51,061 nt of DNA from Verrucomicrobiota bacterium (GCA_028343615.1 JAOLZA010000012.1:1-51061); one strand, 5' to 3'. Counted from the stretch's first letter, positions 10,201 to 18,853 are shown. Notes: generated by a model from the sequence alone, not told the origin. Translations and numbers: made by a program.

Positions 10201-11830
10201 TGGTGGTGTGCCCGCTCAGGGTTTGTTCACGCAAATTGCATTGTACATTGTGGCCGGTGGCATTGAATACCGAGGCATTGGTCCTGCCAAGATCCAATGA
10301 ATACTGGGCAAGCGTCAACTGACCAAAGTTTTGCAGTTCCCCGTTCGCACGCACGCTGGCGGGTAAGGTGCGGAGATCGGCTTCCTTCAGCCGCAAGCCG
10401 ATGCCTTTGGCCGCAACCGCAAAGCCGATACGCCGGCCGGCTTCCTGAAAATGAATCCTTAACCCGGCGGACACATGGCCTTCGACGGCGTATTCACCCA
10501 GCCACGGTTGCCAATCGGCGAGGTTGATGTTTTCGGTGGTCAGGGTGAAAAATGATTCACCCACGGGCGCGCCGCGCGTGCTCCAATCAAATTGCATCGA
10601 CTGATCAAGTTTCCCGACAAGCAATGGACGCCCCTCATGGGTAGCTCTCACGTCCAGCATATCCAACAGTGCGGTGTGGGCGGTTGTGTCTATTTTAAAT
10701 GCATATTTCGCAGTGCCGATTTCCAATGATGGAGCAGCAATTTTGACGGTGCTGAGATGAAGCGGCTGCGCGCGCATCGCGCCATGTACTTCCAGTGATT
10801 TTCCAAAATCCAGAACGCGTACGCGGTTCGTGGAATTTAGCACGGTGGAATTAAAATCAAGCCCCACCGGACGTCCGATGAAATTCAGCACCCGCTGATC
10901 CACGCGATGAAGCGCCACGGTGATATCTGCCCCACCTGCGGCAGGTTGCAATGTGCCGTTTGCGTCAAGCCTGCCCAACGCTTTCCCGGCGTGCGTGAAA
11001 TTAAGGGCGAACCGTCGCAGTTCATCCGCAGTGGCCTCGGCGTGCAAATTGGCTTTCAATCCCGAGGCAAAGGCAAATTGACCAGTAGCCAGCGCCACCT
11101 GTAAATATCCTTCGCTTTCCACTCGGGTGGGCAGCAGCTGCTCATCAAGTTGATGTGTGAACTTAAGATGAAACTCACCGGCCAATCCTTGACCGGACTG
11201 CTGGAGAGGTTTCAACGAATATCCCGCGCGGCCTTGCACACTGATTTGGCCGGGTTGTCCGGCGGCGATTTCGCTGCTGACGATGTGGATACCGGAAAAA
11301 TGCGCGGTTTCCGTGCTCCCACTTTGATGATCGCGACGATACTCTACGCGCGCGTTTGTTACTGAAAAGTTCTCAATCCGGATTGGTTTATTTTCGCTAT
11401 CCGATCGGGGGCGGTCGAGCAAAGGAGCGTAATTGGGTTTGCCATTGCGATCGATGTGGAGAAATAGCTCCGGTTCTTCGCAGGCAATTTTCCTGAACTC
11501 CATTCGGCCCGCGAATAGGTCACGCCATTGGTAGTCAACCTCAACACGGGCCGCCTTGAGTAAGGGGCGTTCGCCAGTGGCGTGGAGGGTAACGCCCTCC
11601 AAACGTAGTTGACTACCCAGCGTCCACTTGGCGTTTTCAAAACGCACCGTACCGTTGAGGGCTTGATTCACTTTGGGCAGTAACGCGGCGCGCAGAAACC
11701 AGTTGCTAGTGAGAGTCATCCAACCCACGGTGAACAGCACCGCCAACATCGCTCCACCCCAAAACAAACGTCGCCGCCAGCGGCCTTGCTTGCGGGTCTT
11801 GGACTCCAATTTTTTTGGAAAACTCTCCAT
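7268..11830 (-). CDS. AsmA-like large envelope protein (1520 aa)
   Basis: A basic N-terminus (KKLESKTRKQGRWRRR) is followed by one membrane helix at about residues 22-40. About 1470 residues of beta-rich sequence follow, with repeated 'LDFNGTV', 'RADL' and 'GTLDLSRRDAPLG'-type strands. The C-terminus resembles the AsmA-like C-terminal region: a conserved block with FSCQQLPLNQLIDYF, then DFTVAGPL and LSGRLTGLPGG. This matches the bridge-like AsmA/YhdP/TamB superfamily, anchored in the inner membrane and spanning the periplasm. Family members are implicated in phospholipid transport to the outer membrane. It is the first gene of the minus-strand operon ending at 805, with a 121-base divergent gap to a glycosyltransferase. 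No Shine-Dalgarno sequence is seen before the ATG. The exact subfamily is uncertain. Confidence 0.75.
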   Translation of the reverse strand: MESFPKKLESKTRKQGRWRRRLFWGGAMLAVLFTVGWMTLTSNWFLRAALLPKVNQALNGTVRFENAKWTLGSQLRLEGVTLHATGERPLLKAARVEVDYQWRDLFAGRMEFRKIACEEPELFLHIDRNGKPNYAPLLDRPRSDSENKPIRIENFSVTNARVEYRRDHQSGSTETAHFSGIHIVSSEIAAGQPGQISVQGRAGYSLKPLQQSGQGLAGEFHLKFTHQLDEQLLPTRVESEGYLQVALATGQFAFASGLKANLHAEATADELRRFALNFTHAGKALGRLDANGTLQPAAGGADITVALHRVDQRVLNFIGRPVGLDFNSTVLNSTNRVRVLDFGKSLEVHGAMRAQPLHLSTVKIAAPSLEIGTAKYAFKIDTTAHTALLDMLDVRATHEGRPLLVGKLDQSMQFDWSTRGAPVGESFFTLTTENINLADWQPWLGEYAVEGHVSAGLRIHFQEAGRRIGFAVAAKGIGLRLKEADLRTLPASVRANGELQNFGQLTLAQYSLDLGRTNASVFNATGHNVQCNLREQTLSGHTTIRADLSRIHPWVSQPPKVLSGTLDFNGTVTAGLRAPQFQTAKGQLQLTDFTFQNRHGQRGITNIFTRANLDLRLDEGRRLAINSLGARVSLQGRETAPHLTAIGKWDLHAGVVDLSQVVLKDFKLGQFAAATGITQFTNGVLAATVSVKHSPRKQTQVGGTATFSDARQPGWPTSMTFTASGEIAVDEGRAADWPISMRDFRVEFPRGDVLDGELQITGGWHPKTGAAEFTLAGAELDHRLLAPWLAGHDRAFQWTGGKLKWPGKTRVNLDGQGGGTWRGLIHASGLMAEARDFDWPKSPMNAELFLDYSRSIPKDGQLVDTVREANLKVMLPDKTAARLRFSGLHLPEANRWRVLFQPPAEKKQGFINHQLLQPLLGKKLAPRKLTQGVLQHPGRLEISSDGQGGFQLKGDVEIASARMDDPTKQWPDKILSATATLDLTRQPVPGTDEWRIVSHGTRGFIFINNKHSGNFSVKGDFNPYRRQGNLEWDCRNLDQLALAPVSDLLGGPAFRTIRLKMLKGSVRLDESGGGHVETLFQVDRVRLMSDPERSPERALFLNLKGGVTNHIYNINHCSADLTATNIFNGQSNFNVSGTLDLSRRDAPLGHLRVSSKALDVTALEKMFKQFSRPKPADAPTVPATSRSVFQNFRWDFDVKQMRWLGLTATNVFGTIVRDGREVYLKPMEMKLFGAPVMAEGWFVPQGNRTRYAMNFSCQQLPLNQLIDYFKIKRTHNYGLLDTRFHVAANALNGPEFQNSFLLRGIENDPAFFTTTKAHWAFFRDGKMPKPNLIPSSVTSIIDYIPGLSLPMNGVSGALGEIASLLGDDELAASHLDQGQLLVSVKNGLISHDFTVAGPLVRANIRGDFKLANNWKKSLINEKLSIEFAPDLANKYSPTTIVFPKKKFVEIPPCLSIIGPLNNVTFKTNDLGLGLMLSGRLTGLPGGLIRKLPIPLLNKEEDMVVNPLGLLRWLIPGGDED

Positions 11831-11951
11831 TCAATCAACTTTTAACCGGTCGAGATAGTAACAGAGTAGGATGGGAAAGTCGGTCTTTATTTGGGTCTGA
11901 GTTTGATCATTCTCGGCTTTTAATGACGACCCAACAAGTGCACAGTGCGCC

Positions 11952-12677
11952 GTGTTAATTTCCATTGCCATTCCCGCCTTCAATGAAGAAAAGCTGTTGG
12001 GCGAAACCTTAGCTTCGGTGAAGACGGCGGGAGCTGCGTTCCGTGCACGAGGATGGGAACTGGAGGTGGTGGTGTGTGATAATAATTCCACCGACCCCAC
12101 GGGTGCAATTGCGGAAGCAACCGGGGCACGGGTGGTGTTTGAAGAGAAAAACCAAATCTCTCGAGCGCGCAATGCAGCTGGGTACGCGGCGCGAGGGGAT
12201 TGGATTATTTTTCTCGATGCGGATTCCGCGCCGCATGAGGGGCTCTTTGCCGCCACCGCAGAATTAATGGAAATGGATAGCACCCTCGGCGGCGGAGTGG
12301 TGATTCGAATGGAATACATACCGTGGTGGGCGCAGGTGGGTTTATGGAAATGGAATACGATCAGTCGCGTTTTCAAGCTTCCGGCGGGCTCGTATATTTT
12401 TTGCCGAGCGGCAGCATTCCGAAAGTTGAAAGGATTTAGCCACAAACTGTTTGCAGCGGAGGAGATTGAATTCGACCTCCGGCTCAACCGGCTTGCCCGT
12501 CGCCAAGGACAAAAGATCCACATTATTCGCCGTCCACCGTTGCTTTCCTCAAACCGCCGAATGGTGATGTATTCCCCCTTCAGGCTGTTATGGTTTTTGA
12601 TCGTCACCACCTTTACAGCAGGCTTCAACCTCCGGCGCAGGGAAACATGCAACTGGTGGTATGATGGCCAGCGTTAA
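11952..12677 (+). CDS. Family 2 glycosyltransferase
   Basis: A 241-residue GT-A fold enzyme. It opens with ISIAIPAFNEEKLLGETL, the nucleotide-binding start of GT2 enzymes. VVCDNNSTDPT follows, and then the metal-binding DAD triplet at residues 89-91 within FLDADSAPHEG. A later acidic motif (AAEEIEFDLRL) sits where the catalytic base is expected. A hydrophobic stretch at about 211-226 may anchor it to the membrane. The GTG at 11952 is chosen because no in-frame ATG lies upstream and the family motif begins immediately. It would transfer a sugar from a nucleotide donor to a lipid or polysaccharide acceptor; the acceptor is unknown. Its TAA stop interlocks with that of the convergent secretin gene in TTAA. 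Confidence 0.85.
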   Translation: MLISIAIPAFNEEKLLGETLASVKTAGAAFRARGWELEVVVCDNNSTDPTGAIAEATGARVVFEEKNQISRARNAAGYAARGDWIIFLDADSAPHEGLFAATAELMEMDSTLGGGVVIRMEYIPWWAQVGLWKWNTISRVFKLPAGSYIFCRAAAFRKLKGFSHKLFAAEEIEFDLRLNRLARRQGQKIHIIRRPPLLSSNRRMVMYSPFRLLWFLIVTTFTAGFNLRRRETCNWWYDGQR

Positions 12678-14707
12678 GGTTGTTGGCGCCGCAACTGATC
12701 CAAACCATTCAAACGCCGCGGTTCTTCCAAAGGTTTAACATCGGACTCTTTCAGATCAATCCCGTGCCGTTCGCGCATGATTTGCTCCTTGCGCTTTCGA
12801 TCTTCATCCAAATTCACCTCCCACTTACGAGTGAGTAAGCGTTCGTTGAACTGGGCCGCTTTCAACCCGGGCTTGCCCTCCAGCTCACTCAAAGCCTTGC
12901 TATAAGCCGCCTCAGGCGTGGCCAGCACAGTGGGTCGCATCATCACGATTAGTTCGTTGCGCTCATTCACATCTACGGTACGCCGAAACAGTGCGCCCAA
13001 TAATGGGACATCGCTCAATACAGGTACGCTACTTTCAGATTCGGTGACCTTGGTTTTGATAAATCCACCGAGCACCACCATCTCACCATCTCGCACATTT
13101 ACCTTGGCATTAGCGGAACGGTCGGTAGTGATGGGCACCGCATTACCGTCGATGATTTGTGAGCCAACAATGTCCTGAATTTGTTGCACAATTTCCATGG
13201 ACACCACACCTTCGTCGTTGATGAAGGGCAACACTTCAAGCGTGATACCAATTTGTTGCATTTGATACTGCGAACTAGTGCCGCCGTTGATGTCACGTAT
13301 GGATCCGGTAACGACCGGACGCGTATCACCAATGAATAGATCAGCCTGTGAGGCATGCGTGGTTTGGATACGCGGCCGTGAAAGGATTTCCACGCGGGTA
13401 TCGTTATTGATCGCCTCAAGAGCCACCTCCCAATTGAGGCCAAACTTGCCCCAATAATTGAACCCAGAAGTAGCCCCATTCACGGCGTTGGTGGCAAACG
13501 CAGCCGGGCCAAATGCAGAAGCCAATGAGCTGGCAAAGCCACCAGAATTTGCGGCACCGGAATCATTTCCGATTCCTTCCTGCTGTTCACGGATGGATAC
13601 GCCAAAGGTGGCGTCATCACCAAGGGCCACATCCATAATGATTGACTCGATGAGCACCTGCGGCTGTACGCGGTCCAATTTTTCAATGAGCGCCTTGGCC
13701 TGCAGCACCTGAGCGGGATTGCCCACGATGATAACCTCGTTGCCACGTTCCCATGAGATAATAGAAGTTTCACCAAGAATGGCCGCACCCGTACCGCTAA
13801 CGCCCGCACCCTGCACCACCTGCGAAAGACGCTGTTGTAACGACCCCCGAGAGCTAGTACTGCCCGAGGAGCTACTCCGCGTGCTGGTGGTAGCCGGCTG
13901 GAGGCCTGAATCGTATCTGCGAGTGCTAGAACTGCCCATACGACTGCTGGAGCTGGGGGTTCGGCTGCTGGAGCTAGAGGTGCTGCCAGGACGCGTGTTG
14001 GCGGTGCTGCCTCGAGATGTAGGATTAGCTGTGTACGAGCTAATCACTTGCGCGATATCTGCTGAAAGAGCGTATTTGATCTTCACCACGGCGATTTCCT
14101 GATCATTTATTTCCTCAACATCAATATATTCCAACATATCTAGCATACGGCGCACGTTGTTGGAAAAATCGCGGAGTACAATTGTCCCGGTACTCTCAAC
14201 GGCCGTTACTGCCTGCGGCGATTTGGCAAAAGCCACGAGCAGATCCACCGTTTCGGAGGCCTTCACGTACCTGAGCTTGTGAACGTAATTTATGTACACA
14301 TCGCCCTGGGGTAAATCTTCCTTGTTCAGCACGGTGATTGGCGGTGGACTTTTCACTACCTCAGCGGAGGGTATGGCCTGCACCACTTTTGAGTTTACTT
14401 CTACGATGGCGATCCCGCGCGTGGACATCAGCGTCTCATAAAATGTCTTGGCCTCAGACCGAGTGAAGTCGTTCTTGGTGCTAAAGTTAAAAGTTACTTT
14501 CGGCAGATTCTGCGCCGTAATCACGGTTTTGCCAGTCAGCTCACTGTATTCCTCCAGTAAAGTATCGAGGTCGATTCCCTGCATAACAGCACCCCTTCTC
14601 AGCACAATGGGTTCCGCCTCGGGGGCTTGCGGCGCTAGCGGTGCTTGTTGGGCACTGGCCGGGCCGACGACTGCCAGCAGCACGAGGGTGATAATGATTT
14701 TTTCCAT
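12674..14707 (-). CDS. gspD: Secretin, GspD/PilQ family
   Basis: A 677-residue outer-membrane secretin. A signal peptide ends near ASAQQ (about residue 20). Two or three N-type periplasmic domains follow. A serine/threonine/arginine-rich linker lies at about 230-300 (positions roughly 13820-14020). The beta-barrel secretin domain comes next. The signature is VPVLSDVPLLGALFRRT, with VEILSRPRIQT and DGEMVVLGGFI upstream. The C-terminal tail after the barrel is charged, similar to a pilotin-binding tail, though no pilotin is seen. It is the last gene of a four-gene operon, 51 bases after the PilO/GspM-like gene. Type II secretion and type IV pili are both possible; domain order favours GspD. The linker is encoded by a low-complexity AGC/AGT-rich stretch. 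Confidence 0.9.
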   Translation of the reverse strand: MEKIIITLVLLAVVGPASAQQAPLAPQAPEAEPIVLRRGAVMQGIDLDTLLEEYSELTGKTVITAQNLPKVTFNFSTKNDFTRSEAKTFYETLMSTRGIAIVEVNSKVVQAIPSAEVVKSPPPITVLNKEDLPQGDVYINYVHKLRYVKASETVDLLVAFAKSPQAVTAVESTGTIVLRDFSNNVRRMLDMLEYIDVEEINDQEIAVVKIKYALSADIAQVISSYTANPTSRGSTANTRPGSTSSSSSRTPSSSSRMGSSSTRRYDSGLQPATTSTRSSSSGSTSSRGSLQQRLSQVVQGAGVSGTGAAILGETSIISWERGNEVIIVGNPAQVLQAKALIEKLDRVQPQVLIESIIMDVALGDDATFGVSIREQQEGIGNDSGAANSGGFASSLASAFGPAAFATNAVNGATSGFNYWGKFGLNWEVALEAINNDTRVEILSRPRIQTTHASQADLFIGDTRPVVTGSIRDINGGTSSQYQMQQIGITLEVLPFINDEGVVSMEIVQQIQDIVGSQIIDGNAVPITTDRSANAKVNVRDGEMVVLGGFIKTKVTESESSVPVLSDVPLLGALFRRTVDVNERNELIVMMRPTVLATPEAAYSKALSELEGKPGLKAAQFNERLLTRKWEVNLDEDRKRKEQIMRERHGIDLKESDVKPLEEPRRLNGLDQLRRQQP

Positions 14708-14758
14708 AATTTCTATCTTTCTTTCGCTAGGTTGAGTTGGGGTGTAAAATTAAACGGC

Positions 14759-15343
14759 CTATCGTTTCTTTTTCTTCTTAGACTTTTCTTCACCAAAGTT
14801 GGGCTTGGGATAGCTGGCAACGAATGACATTTGCACTTGCACGCGGCGGCGATCGCCGGTCGGACTGATTTTATAATCACTCACGCGAATCATTGAATCC
14901 TCCTTACCGGCCACGTCTTGCAGGAATTTCACGAGATTGATCAGTTCGGTATCAAACGTAACATTGCGCTTGTGTTCCTCGAATGGGTTGTCCTTGCGGG
15001 TGCCCGAGCGCGCAAGGACATTTCTGGTCAGCGTGATGCCGTTGTCCCCTGCCTCCCGGCGCAGGGTCTCAAGCACCTTGGCGGCTTGTTCACTGCCGCT
15101 GGCAACGCTGGCCTTGGGGTTCAGTTCGGCCACCTTTTGTTTGTATTCCTTATGATTTGCTTGAACCATTTTTTCACGCCCTAATTCCTGTTCGTGCTTG
15201 TCCAGTTGACTGCGCAAGGTGAGCAATCCTGGCTCCATAGAAAGCCACACTAGATTACCCACCACCAGGGCGCACATCAGAAAAATAATCGCCGGACGGC
15301 GCTCCTCCGCTCTCACATTCAGCATGTCCAGGATTGTGATCAT
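14759..15343 (-). CDS. PilO/GspM-like inner-membrane assembly protein
   Basis: A 194-residue bitopic protein. There is a short cytoplasmic start, one membrane helix at about residues 18-36, then a coiled-coil-like helix (LRSQLDKHEQELGREKMVQANHK), a small alpha/beta periplasmic domain and a lysine-rich tail (KSKKKKKR). This layout is that of PilO/GspM, which pairs with PilN/GspL in the inner-membrane platform. Sequence similarity alone would not settle the family; the call depends on topology and position. I use the ATG at 15343, which overlaps the stop of the PilM/GspL-like gene as ATGA. A start at 15385 would run into that gene. A 51-base gap separates it from the secretin gene. Confidence 0.65.
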   Translation of the reverse strand: MITILDMLNVRAEERRPAIIFLMCALVVGNLVWLSMEPGLLTLRSQLDKHEQELGREKMVQANHKEYKQKVAELNPKASVASGSEQAAKVLETLRREAGDNGITLTRNVLARSGTRKDNPFEEHKRNVTFDTELINLVKFLQDVAGKEDSMIRVSDYKISPTGDRRRVQVQMSFVASYPKPNFGEEKSKKKKKR

Positions 15344-16818
15344 TTCAATGGGGTATTCGGCCGAATCATGCAAACAATTGTCCAACGCCCAGGCCCTTCA
15401 ACGCCTGCCGCTCCTTCGCGCGAATCGGTGGTCGCGACCTCGTGAAACAACTTTCGTTGCTTTTTGGAAACCGGATCAGTCACCATAATTCTTGCGAGGT
15501 TATTACGGTAGTCATCCACCCGTTTACCCTGCCCGGATTTCACCTCACCGTTGAGCGTGATATTATTTCCCTCGCCCCTCACCTCAACCGAATTGATAAA
15601 ACCCAGTGACAGTTCTTCCGGCATTTGCTCGGCCACTTCCTTGAGCACCTGTAGGGCGGTCATGCGGCTATTACGCTGAAGCACCAGCAGGTTTCGCTTG
15701 GCAACGAGAACTCCAACCTCTTTCTCCATCGCCTTCATTTTTTTTAACTGCTGATATTTTGCCTCCTCCCGGTCGGCAGTTTGCGAATTCAACACAAAAT
15801 AGCCAACAAGCAGCATTCCATAAAGTAAGAGCATCCATGAAAGAATCCCGCCGAGCACGCGGTCCACGTCGCGACGATGATAATCCGCCCGGCGCTCGGG
15901 TGGCATGAGATTGCCTTGCTCCAAAGGTCGCTCCGCGCGTGTGGCGCAAGCTGCGGCAAGTGCACTCGCATCGGGAGGTGGCTTTATTTCCACCCCCTGC
16001 CCAGCCCATTCATTGAGTGTGGGCAACCATTGCTCTCCGTGCTCCGAAGCGATGACAAGATGCCAATGCGTGCTGCCAGTGAGCAAGCCTTCCATTTCCA
16101 TGGCCCATGTGGCAGCGGTGAGTTGCTCGGTTAATTCATTCAGATGCTCGGCAGAGGAAAGAATGATTTGCGTGATATTTTGTAAAACCCCTTCATCCCA
16201 CCACGCGACTGTGCACACTACGCGTTCCTCCAGAAACCGCGGATAAATCCATGCGCCATCGGGTCGTTCGCCACCCTGTGGCGTTGCCATCACCTGATGT
16301 ATTACCGCCGCCTCCAAGCGGTCGGGAAAATAACCGGCCTTTTCCAGCTCGCCCACGCACTCCTCCACCTCGGCACGCTCGGCTAGCATCACTACTACCG
16401 TTTGTTGCTCGCGATCCGCACGATGCACTGGAACCACCTCGAAGGACCACACGGCACGCCCTAAAGGCAACGGTGAAACTTTTTCGAGCTGCATCTCCAC
16501 CATGCCCGGTAACTCGCGTGCGTTGCACAGGGGCAAATGCAGCACCCGGAAAAACACTTTATCCGCAGGCAGCCACGCATCGTTTTGACAATGCGCACGC
16601 CACATTTGGCTGGCATCACGATCCAGATGCTTGTCCGGAATTTTTTCGCCCGACTCCGTTTCGCGCACGTCCACCAGCTTCATCTGGTTTTTGCTGCCGG
16701 TGAAACGCCAGAACTGTTGCCGTCCCGAAGAGCAATCCACCACATTGCACGCCGCTGGCAATGCCTCTGCGGGCTGCGCTTTTGACTTGGGTTTCGGTTT
16801 ACCTTTAGGATCAGTCAC
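15340..16818 (-). CDS. PilM-PilN / GspL-like platform protein
   Basis: A 492-residue protein. After a lysine/proline-rich leader, residues ~25-300 look like the actin-like cytoplasmic domain of PilM or GspL. One membrane helix lies at about 320-342 (GILSWMLLLYGMLLVGYFVL). A coiled coil (QLKKMKAMEKEVGVLVAKR) follows, then a PilN-like periplasmic domain with the pattern ALQVLKEVAEQMPEELSL. PilM and PilN are separate in most type IV pilus systems but joined in GspL, so this is closest to GspL. It starts with GTG at 16818, sharing one base with the TAG stop of the ATPase gene (TAGTG), which suggests coupled translation. It should link the hexameric ATPase to the membrane platform. Confidence 0.7.
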   Translation of the reverse strand: MTDPKGKPKPKSKAQPAEALPAACNVVDCSSGRQQFWRFTGSKNQMKLVDVRETESGEKIPDKHLDRDASQMWRAHCQNDAWLPADKVFFRVLHLPLCNARELPGMVEMQLEKVSPLPLGRAVWSFEVVPVHRADREQQTVVVMLAERAEVEECVGELEKAGYFPDRLEAAVIHQVMATPQGGERPDGAWIYPRFLEERVVCTVAWWDEGVLQNITQIILSSAEHLNELTEQLTAATWAMEMEGLLTGSTHWHLVIASEHGEQWLPTLNEWAGQGVEIKPPPDASALAAACATRAERPLEQGNLMPPERRADYHRRDVDRVLGGILSWMLLLYGMLLVGYFVLNSQTADREEAKYQQLKKMKAMEKEVGVLVAKRNLLVLQRNSRMTALQVLKEVAEQMPEELSLGFINSVEVRGEGNNITLNGEVKSGQGKRVDDYRNNLARIMVTDPVSKKQRKLFHEVATTDSREGAAGVEGPGRWTIVCMIRPNTPLK

Positions 16819-18563
16819 TAGAAATTCTCCTGAGGTGCATCATCTGAATCGGGTGCTTGCGTCACGCGCAAGACTTCTTCGATGGAGGTTTTCCCAGCCA
16901 TCGCCTGGCCCCAGCCATATTCGCGCAAGGAAACCATCCCATCCGCACGCGCCTGAGTGCCGATGACGGACGCCGCCGCTTTTTTAATCACCAATTCCTG
17001 CAAGTCTTCGCTACTAATTAGTAATTCATAAATACCAGTACGCCCCTGATATCCCCGATCACCGCACGCCTCGCAACCAGCGCCATGCCAAAACTTAGCC
17101 TGCGAAATTTGCGTGGGCGGAAAATCCACTTTCAACAGATAATCCTTGGACACCTGCTGCTCCACTCGACACTCCGGACACAAGGTGCGGACCAATCGCT
17201 GAGCCATAATCGCCTCAATAGCATCTGCCACCAGAAACGGTTCCACTTTCATGTCTGTCAGCCGCGTATAGGCACTGGGAGCATCATTGGTATGCAACGT
17301 GCTAAACACCAGGTGACCGGTATTGGCAGCTTGAATAGCGATGTGTGCCGTCTCGCCATCACGAATCTCACCCACCATGATCACATCCGGATCCTGCCGC
17401 AAAAAATGCCTTAGCACGTGAGCAAAGGTCCGACCAATGTCATTTTTTACCGACACCTGATTAATGCCCCTCATCTCGTATTCCACCGGATCCTCCACTG
17501 TCATGATGCGTTTATCGTTGGAGTTGATGGTGTTGAGGAAGGAATAGAGCGAAGTGGATTTACCTGAACCAGTAGGTCCGGTGACCAGCATGATACCGTG
17601 CGGTTTGGTGATAACTTCACGGATGTCTTTCTCAAGAACAGCGGTCATACCGAGACTGTCCATGCCCTTGAGCACACTTGCACGCGTAAGTAGCCGCAGC
17701 GAAACACTCTCGCCATAAACAGTGGGTACCGTCGAAACACGAATATCTATCTCGTTACCACTGATGCGCACATTGATCCTACCATCCTGGGGCAGTCGTT
17801 TCTCGGCTATATTCATGCCGCTCATCACTTTGATTCGAGAGATTAAAGCTGCCTGAAGTTTTTTTAGTGCCGGTGGCAGCGGCATAATATGCAGGATCCC
17901 GTCAATACGATGACGAATCTGTAATTCGTCCTCCTGTGGCTCAAAGTGAATATCAGTCGCCCGGTTCTTTTGAGCCAGAAAAATGACCTGATTGACAAAT
18001 TTAATGATACTCGCCTCTTGATCGCCCTCGGCAATTTCCTTTTCATCGCCGAACATCAACTCTAGATCACCATCATCCTCCGCCTGGTCTTCCGCCAGCT
18101 CGTCAATCGTTTCCGCGCCTACGCCGTAATATTTTTCGTAGCTCTTCTCGATCTCTTCAGAGGAGGACAACACAAATCTCACTGGCCCCTTGGCAGCGAA
18201 GCGAACAGCATTCAATAAATCCGTATTGAACGGGTCGGACACCGCTACCAACAGCACTCCCTCCTCCACGCTGATGGGAACCACGCGATGTTGCGAAGCG
18301 ATTTTGGAGGAAATGCGAAGGAGAGCCTCCTTAGAGGGCTCAGTGTCGCCCAACCCAATGCGTTGCCAATCGTAAGCCTCGGCCACGCGCGAAAGAAAAT
18401 CGTCCTCGGTCTTACCGCTGCGTTTACAAAGAAACTCCGGCAAGGTGCCAACTTCCGCACCATCGGCACGCCCCGCAAACCAGTCCGACCGCCATTGGTC
18501 ATACTGATCTGCCTTCGCCAGTTGCGCGGCGACACAAAAATCCCTGAATGAAGTATATGCCAT
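16818..18563 (-). CDS. gspE: Type II secretion/type IV pilus assembly ATPase, GspE/PilB family
   Basis: A 581-residue secretion ATPase. The N-terminal ~160 residues form a T2SSE N-domain. The core has the Walker A GPTGSGKST at 329-337, an Asp box near 355-360 (TVEDPVEYEM), Walker B in DPDVIMVGEIRD (391-402) and a His box HLVFSTLHTND (417-427). Paired cysteines CPEC (462-465) and CEAC (497-500) make the zinc module of GspE/PilB, which distinguishes it from retraction ATPases of the PilT type. All catalytic residues are present. It powers assembly of a pseudopilus or pilus at the inner membrane. It is the first gene of the operon, and its leader contains several inverted repeats. An AAGG precedes the ATG closely, making it one of few genes here with any purine-rich leader. 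Confidence 0.93.
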   Translation of the reverse strand: MAYTSFRDFCVAAQLAKADQYDQWRSDWFAGRADGAEVGTLPEFLCKRSGKTEDDFLSRVAEAYDWQRIGLGDTEPSKEALLRISSKIASQHRVVPISVEEGVLLVAVSDPFNTDLLNAVRFAAKGPVRFVLSSSEEIEKSYEKYYGVGAETIDELAEDQAEDDGDLELMFGDEKEIAEGDQEASIIKFVNQVIFLAQKNRATDIHFEPQEDELQIRHRIDGILHIMPLPPALKKLQAALISRIKVMSGMNIAEKRLPQDGRINVRISGNEIDIRVSTVPTVYGESVSLRLLTRASVLKGMDSLGMTAVLEKDIREVITKPHGIMLVTGPTGSGKSTSLYSFLNTINSNDKRIMTVEDPVEYEMRGINQVSVKNDIGRTFAHVLRHFLRQDPDVIMVGEIRDGETAHIAIQAANTGHLVFSTLHTNDAPSAYTRLTDMKVEPFLVADAIEAIMAQRLVRTLCPECRVEQQVSKDYLLKVDFPPTQISQAKFWHGAGCEACGDRGYQGRTGIYELLISSEDLQELVIKKAAASVIGTQARADGMVSLREYGWGQAMAGKTSIEEVLRVTQAPDSDDAPQENF

Positions 18564-18573
18564 CCTTACACCC

Positions 18574-18588
18574 CGCCTGTTTCAGGCG
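18574..18588 (-). promoter_or_regulatory. Hairpin in the gspE leader
   Basis: The leader just upstream of the gspE start contains CGCCTG, a three-base loop and CAGGCG, a perfect six-pair stem. It ends 11 bases before the ATG. In the mRNA it would lie right beside the putative ribosome-binding region (GTAAGG), so it could modulate initiation. Seen directly; function is inference. Confidence 0.35.
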
Positions 18589-18621
18589 CCCGTTTGCCCC
18601 TTTTTTGCCGATAAATCAGCC

Positions 18622-18668
18622 GCCACAAGATATTGTGGCCCGGTGGAAAACTACCACATTTGGTGGTA
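18622..18668. promoter_or_regulatory. Two neighbouring inverted repeats between gspE and the lipoprotein gene
   Basis: The 290-base divergent region 18564-18853 holds two palindromes. The first is GCCACAAgataTTGTGGC at 18622-18639, with seven perfect pairs. The second is TACCACatttgGTGGTA at 18652-18668, with six perfect pairs. Both contain CCAC/GTGG half-sites, and their centres are about 30 bases apart, close to three helical turns. That geometry suits dimeric regulators bound on one face. They lie about 60-105 bases upstream of gspE, the position of a promoter operator. No regulator gene is adjacent. A third stem, AACAGGG and CCCTGTT around a nine-base loop, lies at 18725-18747. Confidence 0.45.
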
Positions 18669-18853
18669 TCGGCAAGCCTAAAACGGCGGCACTTATTTTC
18701 ACGCATCGCGCCGAAACCGACAAAAACAGGGAAAAAAATGCCCTGTTCGCGATGGAATTGCTTCATCTTGGAGACGCTAAATTTTGAGGAACGTTACCGT
18801 GGAAAACTATGGAATAAACTTGCTGCCATCACGCGCAAGCCTTTGACTGAAGC

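Noticed and set aside
11831-11951. Regulatory element between the AsmA-like gene and the glycosyltransferase
   Set aside because: No palindrome, convincing promoter or hairpin could be seen in these 121 bases.
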